NCBI RefSeq assembly: GCF_021869535.1
Contig: NW_026262690.1
Location: 62,814,995 to 62,878,994 of the forward strand
Length of the DNA: 64,000 nucleotides
Reading direction: 5' to 3'
From: Mytilus californianus
Taxonomy: Eukaryota; Mollusca; Bivalvia; Mytilida; Mytilidae
In this document: one piece after another, positions 47,721-57,636 of the stretch
Position numbering within the stretch: position 1 is the stretch's first letter
Layout: the number at the start of each line of letters is the position of its first letter
Program-made: the position numbers and the translations under genes
Notes under the pieces: generated by a model
The model's input: only the letters and a program-made list of their open reading frames with translations
Told to the model about the DNA's origin: nothing
The model's database searches: none

Positions 47721-49142
47721 TCCAAATTTACAAAATTGACAGCAAACTGTGATTTTTTTTAAGATAATAGCCCAAATATGGCTAAAAATTGATGAAAAAT
47801 TGGAAAATCATCAATTGAAAATTGGGTACTTTCAATCATTGGCCGCGTAGGAAAAACAAATAGAAGTGCACCGCCATATGATTTTTTTCTTCATCAATTA
47901 CTTTTTTACTGTCATATAAACCCCAAAATCAGGTTAAGAAAACAAGTTTAATTCTAGAAACTGTTGGCTCCTCATGCATGAAAAATACGTCCTAGGTTTA
48001 TACACTGGGTTTATATCATCAGAAAATTAAAATGCTCCAGCACAAAAATATAACCAAATACACAAATACTATTGTAAAAAATCCTCTTCCTTTGGAACCA
48101 AGATGATAAAAAATTTGGCCAGGAGAGTCTAAGACCACACAATTAATGAGTCCAAAATATTTTTGGGGAAAATCGTAGTCTGAAATTTATTGTGAAAAAT
48201 CACCACGTGACGAATACTTATTGGCCGCGCATCGTGGTTGATATTCAAGTCTTAAAAACTCTTTAAACAACAACTGGTTCAAAGTATTTTAAGTTAAAGC
48301 TCTTATACGATACTGAATTTGGAAAATGCTGTAAAGATCCTTAGGAGACGTAAGCTTCCCTAATCATTTTACAACTTTAATAATTTGGCATAGCATTCTT
48401 ACAACATATATTTCTACATGCGCAGCAATTACTTAGATGTTTATCAACTAACTGTGATTATTAGTTACACCTTTTTTTTGGTATCAAACCAAGATGGGAT
48501 GAACAAAGAACAAACAATATTTGGTAGCGTCGGACGGTCGGTCTGTTATGCTTTTCCTCTTTTCTAATGTACTGATTTTTGCCAGAGTTGTCCAAAAAAT
48601 TGTTTTTGTAGTAAAGTGAAAGATGTTACGCAGCATATCTTCTTCATTTTTGAAATCCCAAATTTTTAAACCGTTTAGGTAATGGGTCGTTTCGTCCTTG
48701 GTAATTTCACCCCAATGTGACAAATGAAGAACTTTTTTTTTATCAATACTTAATTACATGTGAACCTCCCGACGGGAGTGCAATAATATTGTTTTCAGAG
48801 GTCTCCTCCTGTCCTCCCGTTGAAGAGAAAAAATCATGTGTGTGAAAAATTTCATGAATGAAAACTCCTTACCAAAATTTCTCAATCTCATTATCTGAGT
48901 TTCACAGTCCATCACATGTATTTAATACTTTGAAAATTGACCCAAGGTTAAGGTTCATCTGGACCTTTATTCAAAAATGGGTGATGGCTGTGTTTACACC
49001 ACAAAATTACTCCAGTATGAATAAGCCTCTGCATCTGGAAATTTGTTAAGGCATGGCACGACCAAGATAAATGAAATTCAAATAGATTTTATGTTTCACA
49101 ATACATTTGCAACTTAGTTCATATAATCAAGGGACAAAATTT
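47721..49142. other. Intergenic DNA, no gene called
   Basis: AT-rich. A 79-codon minus-strand frame at 48484-48723 (GLKIWDFKNEEDMLRNI...) is non-repetitive but unmatched to any family I know. Two TTGGCCGCG phrases (47840, 48222) recur about 380 bp apart; meaning unknown. Confidence 0.4.
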
Positions 49143-49344
49143 CAGGGCAGGAAGATTTTTTTGGCAGGCCACTTACCCAAGGGAAAGTGATAAAAAAAAA
49201 ATCACTTTCCTCTGTGCAAATCCACTATCCCCGGTTGAGGCTTCGAGGGTCGAATTTGCTAGGGTGTTTTGGGGGCATGCCCCCCCGAAGAAAATTTTGA
49301 AATTTAAGATGCAAAATCCTGCATACTTTTAAGGGTTTAACATG

Positions 49345-49773
49345 TCAACTGATTATGATAATTTTGTCCCCATGGAAACTATCAACAGGCTCAGGTATTT
49401 GTGCCATTGTTTTAACAAGGTCAGAGGAGGTGTCATGGTGTCTGGCATATTTGACACAATTTAAATGTTTCACAGACTGGTTGTGACTCTTGAGGTTTGC
49501 CTTGTGGAATGAAGACGAACCTGAGAAGAAACTACAGGCCATTCCACCTGCCATTTCAGGATATTTTAAGCAAATTGTGCCATACATGTACATCTTGCTC
49601 TCATTGAATTTGACCCAGGGAAATTCGTCCGCCCACTTGACTTGGTAGGTTCTGTTCCTTTTTTCCCTGTCATATTCATTATCCTTCTGTTTTTTTGGCA
49701 TACTATTCCCATTAACATCATATTCTGTTTTTCTTTTAGCGCTTAAAATGTCAAAGTATTTATGCAAGCTCAT
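49345..49773 (-). CDS. TTF/BED-like zinc-finger fragment of a hAT/ZNF862-type protein
   Basis: 143 codons. MSLHKYFDIL start, basic stretch KRKTEYD...MPKKQK, then WADEFPWVKFNES, a zinc-finger-like core (ICLKYPEMAG...SFFSGSSSFHKANLKSH with NQSVKHLNC) and LVKTMAQIPEP. The layout matches the N-terminal finger of ZNF862/KIAA1586-like hAT-derived proteins. The first cysteine expected in a YCxxC pair appears replaced (MYGTIC), and DUF4371 and the hAT dimer domain are absent. Inferred to bind element termini in an intact transposase; this copy is probably not functional. Confidence 0.6.
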   Translation of the reverse strand: MSLHKYFDILSAKRKTEYDVNGNSMPKKQKDNEYDREKRNRTYQVKWADEFPWVKFNESKMYMYGTICLKYPEMAGGMACSFFSGSSSFHKANLKSHNQSVKHLNCVKYARHHDTSSDLVKTMAQIPEPVDSFHGDKIIIIS

Positions 49774-49965
49774 TTTCTGAGCGTCCGCAATACTTACAAA
49801 CTGGTTCCCGTGCTACAAACTGGATATCGTAAATTTAAACCAGTCCACTAATGATCTATCTAAATACCAAAAGGCACACGTGTAAATCGCGTAAAAATGT
49901 GATGAAATCATGGAAATTGGACGCTCAGATGATCTTACAGAAGTATTTTGACATTAAAACAAGTA
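49747..49965. repeat. Inverted duplication of the zinc-finger start region
   Basis: GGACGCTCAG...AAATACTTTGACATTTT read on the minus strand (49786-49747) reappears on the plus strand (49919-49960) as GGACGCTCAG...AAGTATTTTGACATTAA. The plus-strand frame gives LQKYFDIK beside the minus-strand LHKYFDIL, so the first coding bases occur twice, head to head, about 130 bp apart. Confidence 0.6.
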
Positions 49966-50096
49966 ATAGGGACAAATTATTTTATTTATTTACCGGAAAC
50001 CGACTTTCCCAACGGGATATTAGCAACTGCAATGTCACTTTCCCTTGTAATAATTTACTTTCCCCGGGAAACGTGAAATGGTAATCTTTATGCCCT

Positions 50097-51368
50097 GAAA
50101 ATATGTTTAAAGTAACTTTATTTATGCTTATTTCATAGTTTTTATTCTATTTATTCAAAAGAAACCCAATTTTATGATTTTTTTTCTTTGTAAAACTGAT
50201 GAAAATGTGATACAGGGAATGTTTGGAATATGCCAGATAAACTATTTGCCACTGGCCAACATGCCACTACTATGCGACATAAAAAAAGAGCTGTAGTTTC
50301 ATTATTAATGGTCACAATCCTTAAAGTAAGACATCATTTTAATCGTTATATTGTACAGATTCAGAAAAGCTGAGAATTTTTTATATATCGCATACAAGGT
50401 TTTGCTTAAGGGTGCTATAAGCAGTTTTGTATAAAAAACTAGGGGTTATTCCCCAACTAAAAATAACCATGGAGGGAAATCCCTTTTTATTTACTTAATT
50501 GGTGAAAAAGTATCATGTTTTTTGTATTTGATTGTAAAAATTAGTGCATTAGCTTTCAATTAAAACAGGTTGAATGATTAAAATAATTTTAAAAATAAGA
50601 TTAAATATACATGTTTTGAGGGGAGACAACAATGTAAACATCCTGTTTTTTTGGCAGTGAAAATTGAAAACTTATTTGCATCCACTGTAGCTCTTTTCGA
50701 AGCAGGAAACCGTACCCTGAAGCTAGATTTTTTTGAAAGGCCAGGTAAAAACCTATGAATTTCATACAGTTTTGATTATGGGAAATGTGCCTGTATCATG
50801 TCTACATGGGTATGCACATGACCTGATTTCAGGTTTATTATGTTCAGATTAGGCAAAAAAAAAAACTTGATTGCAACCATAGGAGTTTACTAAAGAAGTA
50901 TATGGGAAAATTGTAAAAAAACAATTTCAAATGGTCACAACTTGAAAACTAATTTAAATAATGATAAGGGGTCTTCAGTAACTTTTGTAAGACTACAATG
51001 GGATGACCTGCTTTAAATTTAACTACTGGGCTAAAGTAAACCAAACTTGGCCTCAATCATTATTAAGGTATCTAATACTATTTATTATGATTTTAACCTT
51101 ATTTTACATGATTTCCAAATTCAAAACCACAGTAGATACAGGTGAGCGACACAGGCTCTTGAGAGCCTCTAGTTAGAAGTTGACTTTAGTTAATCTTATG
51201 CTTTTAAAATCTCAGTAAACTAGATAAGGGCTATTCATCTTTTGGAAAAGTTGAATCATATTTCATGAATACATGTATGTGCTATTTCAAGTATAGAAAT
51301 GTGGATTGAAAATATCTCAATAAGAAATGACCATGTAAAAAATACATTTGTATCTTGTTCTTTTTCAG
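50097..51368. other. Region upstream of the second SR exon, with a family C tail
   Basis: 51000-51175 is a family C 3' end (GGTGAGCGACAC, AGGCTCTTGAGAGCCT, CTAGTT) with no 5' partner nearby. The rest is AT-rich; AGAGCTGTAG at 50290 and CTGTAGCTCTTTTCG at 50685 resemble MITE tips but face outward. Any promoter or 5' UTR exon of the SR gene should lie here or further left; none could be assigned. Confidence 0.5.
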
Positions 51369-51503
51369 ACTCAATTCAAAATGGGAACAAGAGTATATCT
51401 TGGGAGACTGTCACATCATGCAAGAGAAAAGGATGTTGAAAGATTTTTTAAAGGCTATGGAAAAATAAGAGATGTCATGTTGAAGAATGGTTATGGTTTT
51501 GTT
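51369..51503 (+). CDS. SRSF4/5/6-like: First coding exon of a second SR splicing factor (start of RRM1)
   Basis: The acceptor CTTGTTCTTTTTCAG ends at 51368, so at least one upstream non-coding exon exists. ATG at 51381 opens MGTRVYLGRLSHHAREKDVE, RFFKGYGKIRDVMLKNGYGF and V, then a perfect GTAAGT donor at 51504. RNP2 (VYLGRL) and the KNGYGFV half of RNP1 are visible, and SRSF4/5/6 genes also end their first coding exon after GYGFV. The continuation (EF-D-RDADDAV...) was not found up to 64000. It lies on the same strand as the SR gene at 210-10134, suggesting tandem paralogues. A MITE sits 57 bp into the intron. Confidence 0.9.
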
Positions 51504-51560
51504 GTAAGTTGTATTTACAGTATATCATCTACATATTTTTGTAAATCATTTTTTATGCAT

Positions 51561-51885
51561 TTACAGCTCTTTTCATAATGCTAGCAAGACAAAGGTTTGT
51601 TTGGCTTGCTTGCTTTGTTTGTATCAATGTTTGCTCAAGCATTGTAATTAAGATTGACATCTGAAAACAACATAAAAAGGTGGATTTAAACTTGTATACA
51701 TTATATTTAAATTTGATTGGACATTATCAAATAATCAAATTTACCTATACACAGGTTTAACTCCGCCTACTTGTATTGTTTGCAGATGTCAATCTTAATT
51801 ACAATGCTTGAGCAAACATTTATACAAACAAAGCAAGCAAGTCAAACAAACCTTTGTCTTGCAAGCATTATGAAAAGAGCTGTAA
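51561..51885. mobile_element. Foldback MITE copy 3 in the SR intron
   Basis: TTACAGCTCTTTTCATAATG at the left, inverse at the right, with long arms including GGCTTGCTTGCTTTGTTTGT and AGATTGACATCTG. Flanks CAT and CAT rejoin at a TTAA site. It begins 57 bp after the exon donor, so the intron transcript can fold into a stem of about 150 bp. Confidence 0.87.
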
Positions 51886-52399
51886 CATAAATTCTGAAGT
51901 GTATTATTCTGAATTATTTTTGCAGAGATATGTCTACTTTTTCATTTGTGCCTGTTAATATGAAGTAAAAGTTTATTTGCAAACAAAGAAAAATTTGTCT
52001 CTATTGGTATTTCCCAAATTAACAAGTCTGTTGCAGTTCCAGCAATTATTATGGGAGAAGTTAGATATTGGATTGCTTAATGCAATCACCACTGTTGAAA
52101 TCACAAGAAATGTTAGGTAAACACCTTCCTTTAGGTTATAATCCTCTTTGATAAATTTAGGAATAAACTTAGGACAATGGCAGAGAAAATGAAATGAAAA
52201 AATATTTCCTTGGCAGAATGCCAGTGAAATCATGAACGATATGTTGCACATGAACAGATAAAAGTTATTGACCTGAGACCAGACATATTAAACTATTTTG
52301 ACAAATTTAACAGAATAAAGTAATATCACAAATTTCTTGTTTTATAGACTGGATAGGCAATGGGAGGTTTGCATATGAAATTCCATGGCTAATGATTTT
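51886..52399. other. Presumed SR intron, nothing recognised
   Basis: AT-rich. The minus-strand frame at 51973-52251 has no recognisable motif. Confidence 0.4.
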
Positions 52400-52898
52400 T
52401 ATACGACCGCAAAAAAATTTTGCGGTCATATATTGGTATGACGTTGGCAGCGTCGTCATCCGAAGACACATTGGTTTTCGCAGACTACACGAATGAATTT
52501 TATTTTACAGGACATTCGGTCTGGTAAACAACCTAGCTTTACCAGACCGAATGAAATTTTACCAGACAATTTTTTTTTACATCTAATATTGTATATTATC
52601 CGACAAAATACAAAAAACTTCTGATTTGTTGTGCCCTACTCCTCTCCAAAAACGCACAAAAACAAAATCATGTGACAAAAGTGATGAAAGTTGTGCACAA
52701 TTGCTTGAATGCATTTCAGTGATAAAGAAAAGTGATGTCATATTTTATTGGATTTGACCTGAAAAGTATTTGTGAACTAAAATTATTTAGAGTTTCTGTA
52801 TAAAATATTTCCTGTTTCTTCTTTCTTTTTCATATATCTTTTGGTTTTCAATTCTAGTGTTTATATTTCATAGCTGTATTTTGTGACTTGCTCAGTTC

Positions 52899-52967
52899 TT
52901 ATTATTATTATTATTCTTCTTCTTCTTCTTCTTCTTCTTCTTCTTCTTCTTCTTCTTCTTCTTCTTC
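52899..52967 (+). repeat. (TTA)n(TTC)n microsatellite
   Basis: About five TTA then about eighteen TTC units, ending CCGCCGC. It heads the satellite-bearing block that follows, at the position held by GTC runs in families A-D. Confidence 0.9.
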
Positions 52968-53261
52968 CGCCGCTTTTAAATTTGAACTTGTCCGCACCCG
53001 TTCTCCAAAACCGCTCGTCAGATTAACTTAGGGTTTCACAATATGTTAGACTAACATGTCTAGTGGTGCAATCAGGGTTTTGTTTGTGCAATGGGGTTTC
53101 TAAAGGGGTACTTTGAGGGGCAAAAAGAAAAGAGGGTTTTACTATAGAACCCTATGGGATTTTATTTTTTTAAATTTTCAAATGATTATAAATTGAAAAC
53201 CGTTTGTGATAGACACAATCTTTTTAATTGAAAATGTTCTAAATGATAAAGCCCATTAAAT

Positions 53262-54960
53262 GAAATACAGGGTTAGTCCCCAGGGGTCACCCCCACCCCC
53301 TGCCATTTAAGAAAGTTCTAATACCTTGTAAGTGGTCAAGATCCCCACCCCTAAACCATATATATTCTGGTTTGTCATGCTAAGATGGTTTGAATGATAT
53401 ACAGGGTTAGTCCCCAGGGGTCATCCCAACCCCCTGCCATTTGAGAAAGTTCTAATATCTTGTAAATGGTCGAGATCCCCACCCCTAAACCATATATATT
53501 CTGGTTTGTCATGATAAAGCACATCTAATGTAATACAGGGTTAGTCCCCAGGGGTCACCCCCACCCCCTGCCATTTAAGAAAGTTCTAATACCTTGTAAG
53601 TGGTCAAGATCCCCACCCCTAAACCATGTATATTCTGGTTTGTCATGCTAAGATGGTTTGAATGATATACAGGGTTAGTCCCCATGGGTCATCCCGACCC
53701 CCTGTCATTTGAGAAAGTTCTAATATCTTGTAAATGGTCGAGATCCCCACCCCTAAACCATATATATTCTGGTTTGTCATGATAAAGCACATCAAATGAA
53801 ATACAGGGTTAGTCCCCAGGGGTCACCCCCACCCCCTGCCATTGAAGAAGTTCTAGTACCTTGTAAGTTGTCAAGATCCCCACCCCTAAACCATATATAT
53901 TCTGGTTTGTCATGCTAAGATGGTTTGAATGATATACAGGGTTAGTCCCCAGGGGTCATCCCGACCCCCTGCCATTTGAGAAAGTTCTAATATCTTGTAA
54001 ATGGTCGAGATCCCCATCCCTAAACCATATATATTCTGGTTTGTCATGATAAAGCACATCAAATGAAATACAGGGTTAGTCCCCAGGGGTCACCCCCACC
54101 CCCTGCCATTTAAGAAAGTTCTTATATCTTCTAAGTGGTCAAGATCCCCACCCCTAAACCACATATATTCTGGTTTGTCATGCTAAGATGGTTTGAATGA
54201 TATACAGGGTTAGTCCCCATGGGTCATCCCGACCCCCTGCCATTTGAGAAAGTTCTAATATCTTGTAAATGGTCGAGATCCCCACCCCTAAACCATATAT
54301 ATTCTGGTTTGTCATGATAAAGCACATCAAATGTAATACAGGGTTAGTCCCCAGGGGTCACCCCCGCCCCCAATGTTCTAATATCTTGTAAATGGTTGAG
54401 ATCCCCACCCCTAAACCACATATATTCCTGTTCGTCATGTAATGAACATTTGAATGATGTATAGGGCCAGTCCCCAGGGGTTCCTCCCCACCCCCAATTT
54501 TTCTAGTATCTTGTAAATGGTCGAGATCCCCACCCCTAAACCATATATATTCTGGTTTGTCATGCTAAGATGGTTTGAATGATATACAGGGTTAGTCCCC
54601 ATGGGTCATCCCGACCCCCTGCCATTTGAGAAAGTTCTAATATCTTGTAAATGGTCGAGATCCCCACCCCTAAACCATATATATTCTGGTTTGTCATGAT
54701 AAAGCACATCAAATGTAATACAGGGTTAGTCCCCAGGGGTCACCCCCACCCCCAATGTTCTAATATCTTGTAAAGTGTTGAGATCCCCACCCCTAAACCA
54801 CATATATTCCTGTTCGTCATGTAATGAACATTTGAATGACGTATAGGGCCAGTCCCCAGGGGTTCCTCCCCACCCCCAATTTTTCTAGTATCTTGTAAAT
54901 GGTCGAGATCCCCACCCCTAAACCATATATATTCTGGTTTGTCATGCCAAGATGCAAGGT
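53262..54960 (+). repeat. 134-bp satellite with alternating dimer structure
   Basis: Two unit types alternate: one with GATAAAGCACATCAAATGAA and GGGTCACCCCCACCCCC, the other with CTAAGATGGTTTGAATGATA and GGGTCATCCCGACCCCC, giving a higher-order period of about 267 bp. Both share GGTTAGTCCCCAGGGGTCA and CCCCACCCCTAAACCATATA. That last phrase also occurs in the 120-bp satellite of family E (39240-43430), so the two satellites have a common ancestor. Confidence 0.88.
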
Positions 54961-56316
54961 TAGTCCCCAGGCATCACTAATGCATATAACTTTACTGGAC
55001 CAAACCAATTTTCACTGGACGTTGCCCAATGTCAGGCGACCCTGGGAATTACGAATTATAGGGGCTTCGTTTGGGAGACTTCGTAACAGCATCCTGTTAC
55101 AATCATTTCTTGTTTATTTATTGTATTTGAACCCGGAATATTTGCCTTATCTGTTCCCGGAATCTGATCCAGTATTGTCTACATTTCCAGTTGATGGCAG
55201 CCATTGTTGTTTTCGCCAGTGAGATATGTTTTTACTCGGATTTACACATTACTTGTTGGCGATTTTCGGCTTAAAGCTAGCGGTTGAACAAAATAAACAT
55301 CACTGTCATGAATAATAAAGATGAAAATGAATATTGAGATCGTTTGGGAATTTTGCTAGAATGCTAGAAAAATCCATGAAAAAAACAACACCTGACATTC
55401 GGACCGGAATTCAAAAAATTTTTACCAGACCGATCCATTATTCACCGGATTTGTCCGACGGTCCGACGAATTTCGTGTAGTCTGTTTTCGCACTCTTTAG
55501 TTTAAGTGAATGGATCTCGATGAAATTTTACCATAAGGTTCAATACCACAAAAGGAAGGTTGGGATTGATTTTGGGGGTTATGGTACCAACAGTTAAGGA
55601 ATTAGAGGCCAAAAATAAGCATTTTTGTAACTTCCAGACATAACTTGTGTGTTAGTGTATGGATCTCTCTGACATTGTAGCACAAGATTCCATATCACAA
55701 AGGGAATGCTGGGATTGATTTTGGGGGGTTATTGCCTCCAAATTTTAGGAATTAGGGGCAAAAAACAAGCATTTTTCTAGTTTCATGACAATAACTTGTG
55801 TGTAAGTGTATGGATCTCTCTGACATTGTATTACAAGGTTCCATACCACAAAGGAAAGGCTGGGATTGATTTTGGGGGTAATTGCCTCAAAATTTTAGGA
55901 ATTAGGGGCCATAAAGGGGCAAAAAAACAAGCATTTTTCTAGTTTCAGGACAATAACTTGTGTGTACATGGTGTAAGTGTATTGATCTTTATGAAATTGT
56001 ACTACAAGGTTCCATTTCACAAAGGGAAAGCTGGGTTTGAGTTTGGGGGTAATTGCCCTAAACATTTAGGAATTTGGGGCCAAAAAGGGGCCAAAAAACA
56101 AGCATTTTTCTAGTTTCCAGACAATAACTTGTGTTCAAGTGTATGGATCTCTCTGAAATTGAACTGCAAGGTACCATACCACAAAGGGAAGGCTGGGATT
56201 GAGTTTGGGGGTGATGAATCATAAGGGGGTTCAAAAAATTGGGGGGGGGGGGGGGGGATTTTTTTTCTCTTTTCTTTCTTTAAAATTTCCATTTTAAATT
56301 GGTTATTTCTGATTTA

Positions 56317-57100
56317 TTGTAGAGCTTCGACTTTAGTTGAAAAAGCGAGACATAGCGATCCTACATTCCTTCGGCGTCGTCGGCGGCGGCGGCGTCCACA
56401 AATATTCACTCTGTGGTTAAAGTTTTTGAAATTTTAATAACTTTCTTAAACTATCCTGGATTTCTACCAAACTTGGACAGAAGCTTGTTTATGATCATAA
56501 GATAGTATCCAGAAGTAAATTTTGTAAAAATAAATTCCATTTTTTCCATATTTTACTTATAAATGGACTTAGTTTTTCTGCCGGGAAATATTACATTCAC
56601 TCTGTGGTTAAAGTTTTTAAAATTTTAATAACTTTCTTAAACTATCCTGGGTTTGTACCAAACTTGGACAGAAGCTTGTTTATGATCATAAGATAGTATC
56701 CAGAAGTAAATTTTGTAAAAAAATAAATCCATTTTTTCCTTATTTTACTTTTGAATGGACTTAAGATTTTCTGCCAGGAAACAACACATTCACTCTGTGG
56801 TTAAAGTTTTTAAAATTTTAATAACGTTCTTAAACTATCCTGGATTTGTACCAAACTTGGACAGAAGCTTGTTTATGATCAAAAGCTAGTATCTAGAAGG
56901 ACATTTTGTAAAAAAATAAATCCATTTTTTCCGTATTTTACTTTTAAATGGACTTAGATTTTCTTTTAAAATTTTAATAACTTTCTTATACTATTTTGGA
57001 TTTGTACTATTTTTATTGATTTACTTCCTCATTTTTGTTGAGCCTGCGATTAACAGAAAAAGTAGGCGAGACACTGGGTTCTGCGGAACCCTTACGAATT
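56317..57100 (+). mobile_element. Family D Helentron-like element nested in A
   Basis: 5' part GTAGAGCTTCGACTTTAGTT then GAAAAAGCGAGACA (imperfect hairpin), CGGCGTCGTCGGCGGCGGCG, and three units of about 190 bp (CACTCTGTGGTTAAAGTTTT, CCAAACTTGGACAGAAGCTT). 3' part GGCGAGACA, the perfect hairpin GGGTTCTGCGGAACCC, TTACGAATTT. The host A rejoins as CTGATT|TATATAAAAGC, again between two T residues. Confidence 0.78.
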
Positions 57101-57332
57101 TTATATAAAAGCAAATAATAATGATATGGTTTGAATAGGTTAATTAAAATTATTAAGTTCTTAGACCACATTCATTCTGTGTCAGAAACCTATGCTGTGT
57201 CAAATATTTAATTACAATCCAAATTCAGTGCTGTATCAAGCTTGAATGTTGTGTCCATACTTGCCCCAACTGTTCAGGGTTCGACCTCTGCGGTCGTATC
57301 AAGCTGCACCCCAGGGGAGCATTTTTTTTTAT

Positions 57333-57636
57333 TTTGTTATATATTATTTTAATCTGTGATTCATATTCATGAACATTGTAGTTTATTCAATATATTGATA
57401 CATAAATGATGATCCAAGAGTTATTCCTCACAGGAGTACTTTGACACAACGTGTGACAAGATAATCTAATTGTTCTTATGCCAATAACTGGCATAAGAAC
57501 AATAAGATCAAAAACAAAGACAGTGGCAATCTACATTTGTACGTCAACACGAATATATGTGTTGTGTTCATACATTAACTAAAATGAAGAAGAAAAAAAA
57601 CACTCTTAGAAAACTAAGATAATACTTGTTTTTATT
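57333..57636. other. Spacer with a perfect 15-bp hairpin
   Basis: ATTGTTCTTATGCCA at 57469-57483, loop ATAAC, exact inverse at 57489-57503. Pairing continues for four more bases beyond one mismatch. It is not linked to any recognised gene end. The rest is AT-rich without features. Confidence 0.6.

Larger units (their letters stand above)
49143..50096 (-). mobile_element. Small hAT-like element carrying a zinc-finger exon
   Basis: Ends CAGGGCAGGAAGATT and AATCTTTATGCCCTG are inverse in 13 of 15 bases; CAGGG/CCCTG is a classic hAT terminus. Flanks are CAAAATTT and AAAATATG, which do not form a clean 8-bp duplication. Inside, a minus-strand zinc-finger frame fills 49345-49773. The rest of a hAT transposase is missing, so it would be an internally deleted derivative that kept the N-terminal DNA-binding part. 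Confidence 0.6.
52481..55484. mobile_element. 3.0-kb TIR element with a 6-bp TSD (TTTTCG), carrying a satellite
   Basis: CAGACTACACGAA at the left and TTCGTGTAGTCTG at the right are exact inverses. TTTTCG stands on both sides and once in uninterrupted A copies (e.g. 24828 region). Second inverted pieces follow (TTCGGTCTGGTAAA left, TTTACCAGACCGA-like right). The interior holds a TTC-microsatellite-headed repeat array. No transposase. CAG...CTG ends suggest hAT; 6 bp is unusual. Confidence 0.8.
52400..57332 (+). mobile_element. Family A element interrupted twice
   Basis: 5' end TATACGACCGC...GCGGTCATAT and CGTCGTCATCC at 52400. The element is cut at TTTTCG (52475-52480) by 52481-55484 and resumes at 55485 with TTTTCGCACTC. 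Array 1 runs to 56235 with a G-run of 16 (56238-56257 region). It is cut again by a D element (56317-57100) and ends with a normal tail GCGGTCGTATC, GCTGCACCCCAGGGGAGC, poly-T. Both gaps are bridged by sequence present uninterrupted in other A copies. Confidence 0.82.

Noticed and set aside
48484..48723. 79-codon minus-strand gene
   Set aside because: Non-repetitive, but no family recognised, no splice sites or polyA context; left as unassigned.
50290..50700. A fourth MITE copy from AGAGCTGTAG and CTGTAGCTCTTTTCG
   Set aside because: The tips face outward, arms are absent and spacing does not match the other copies.
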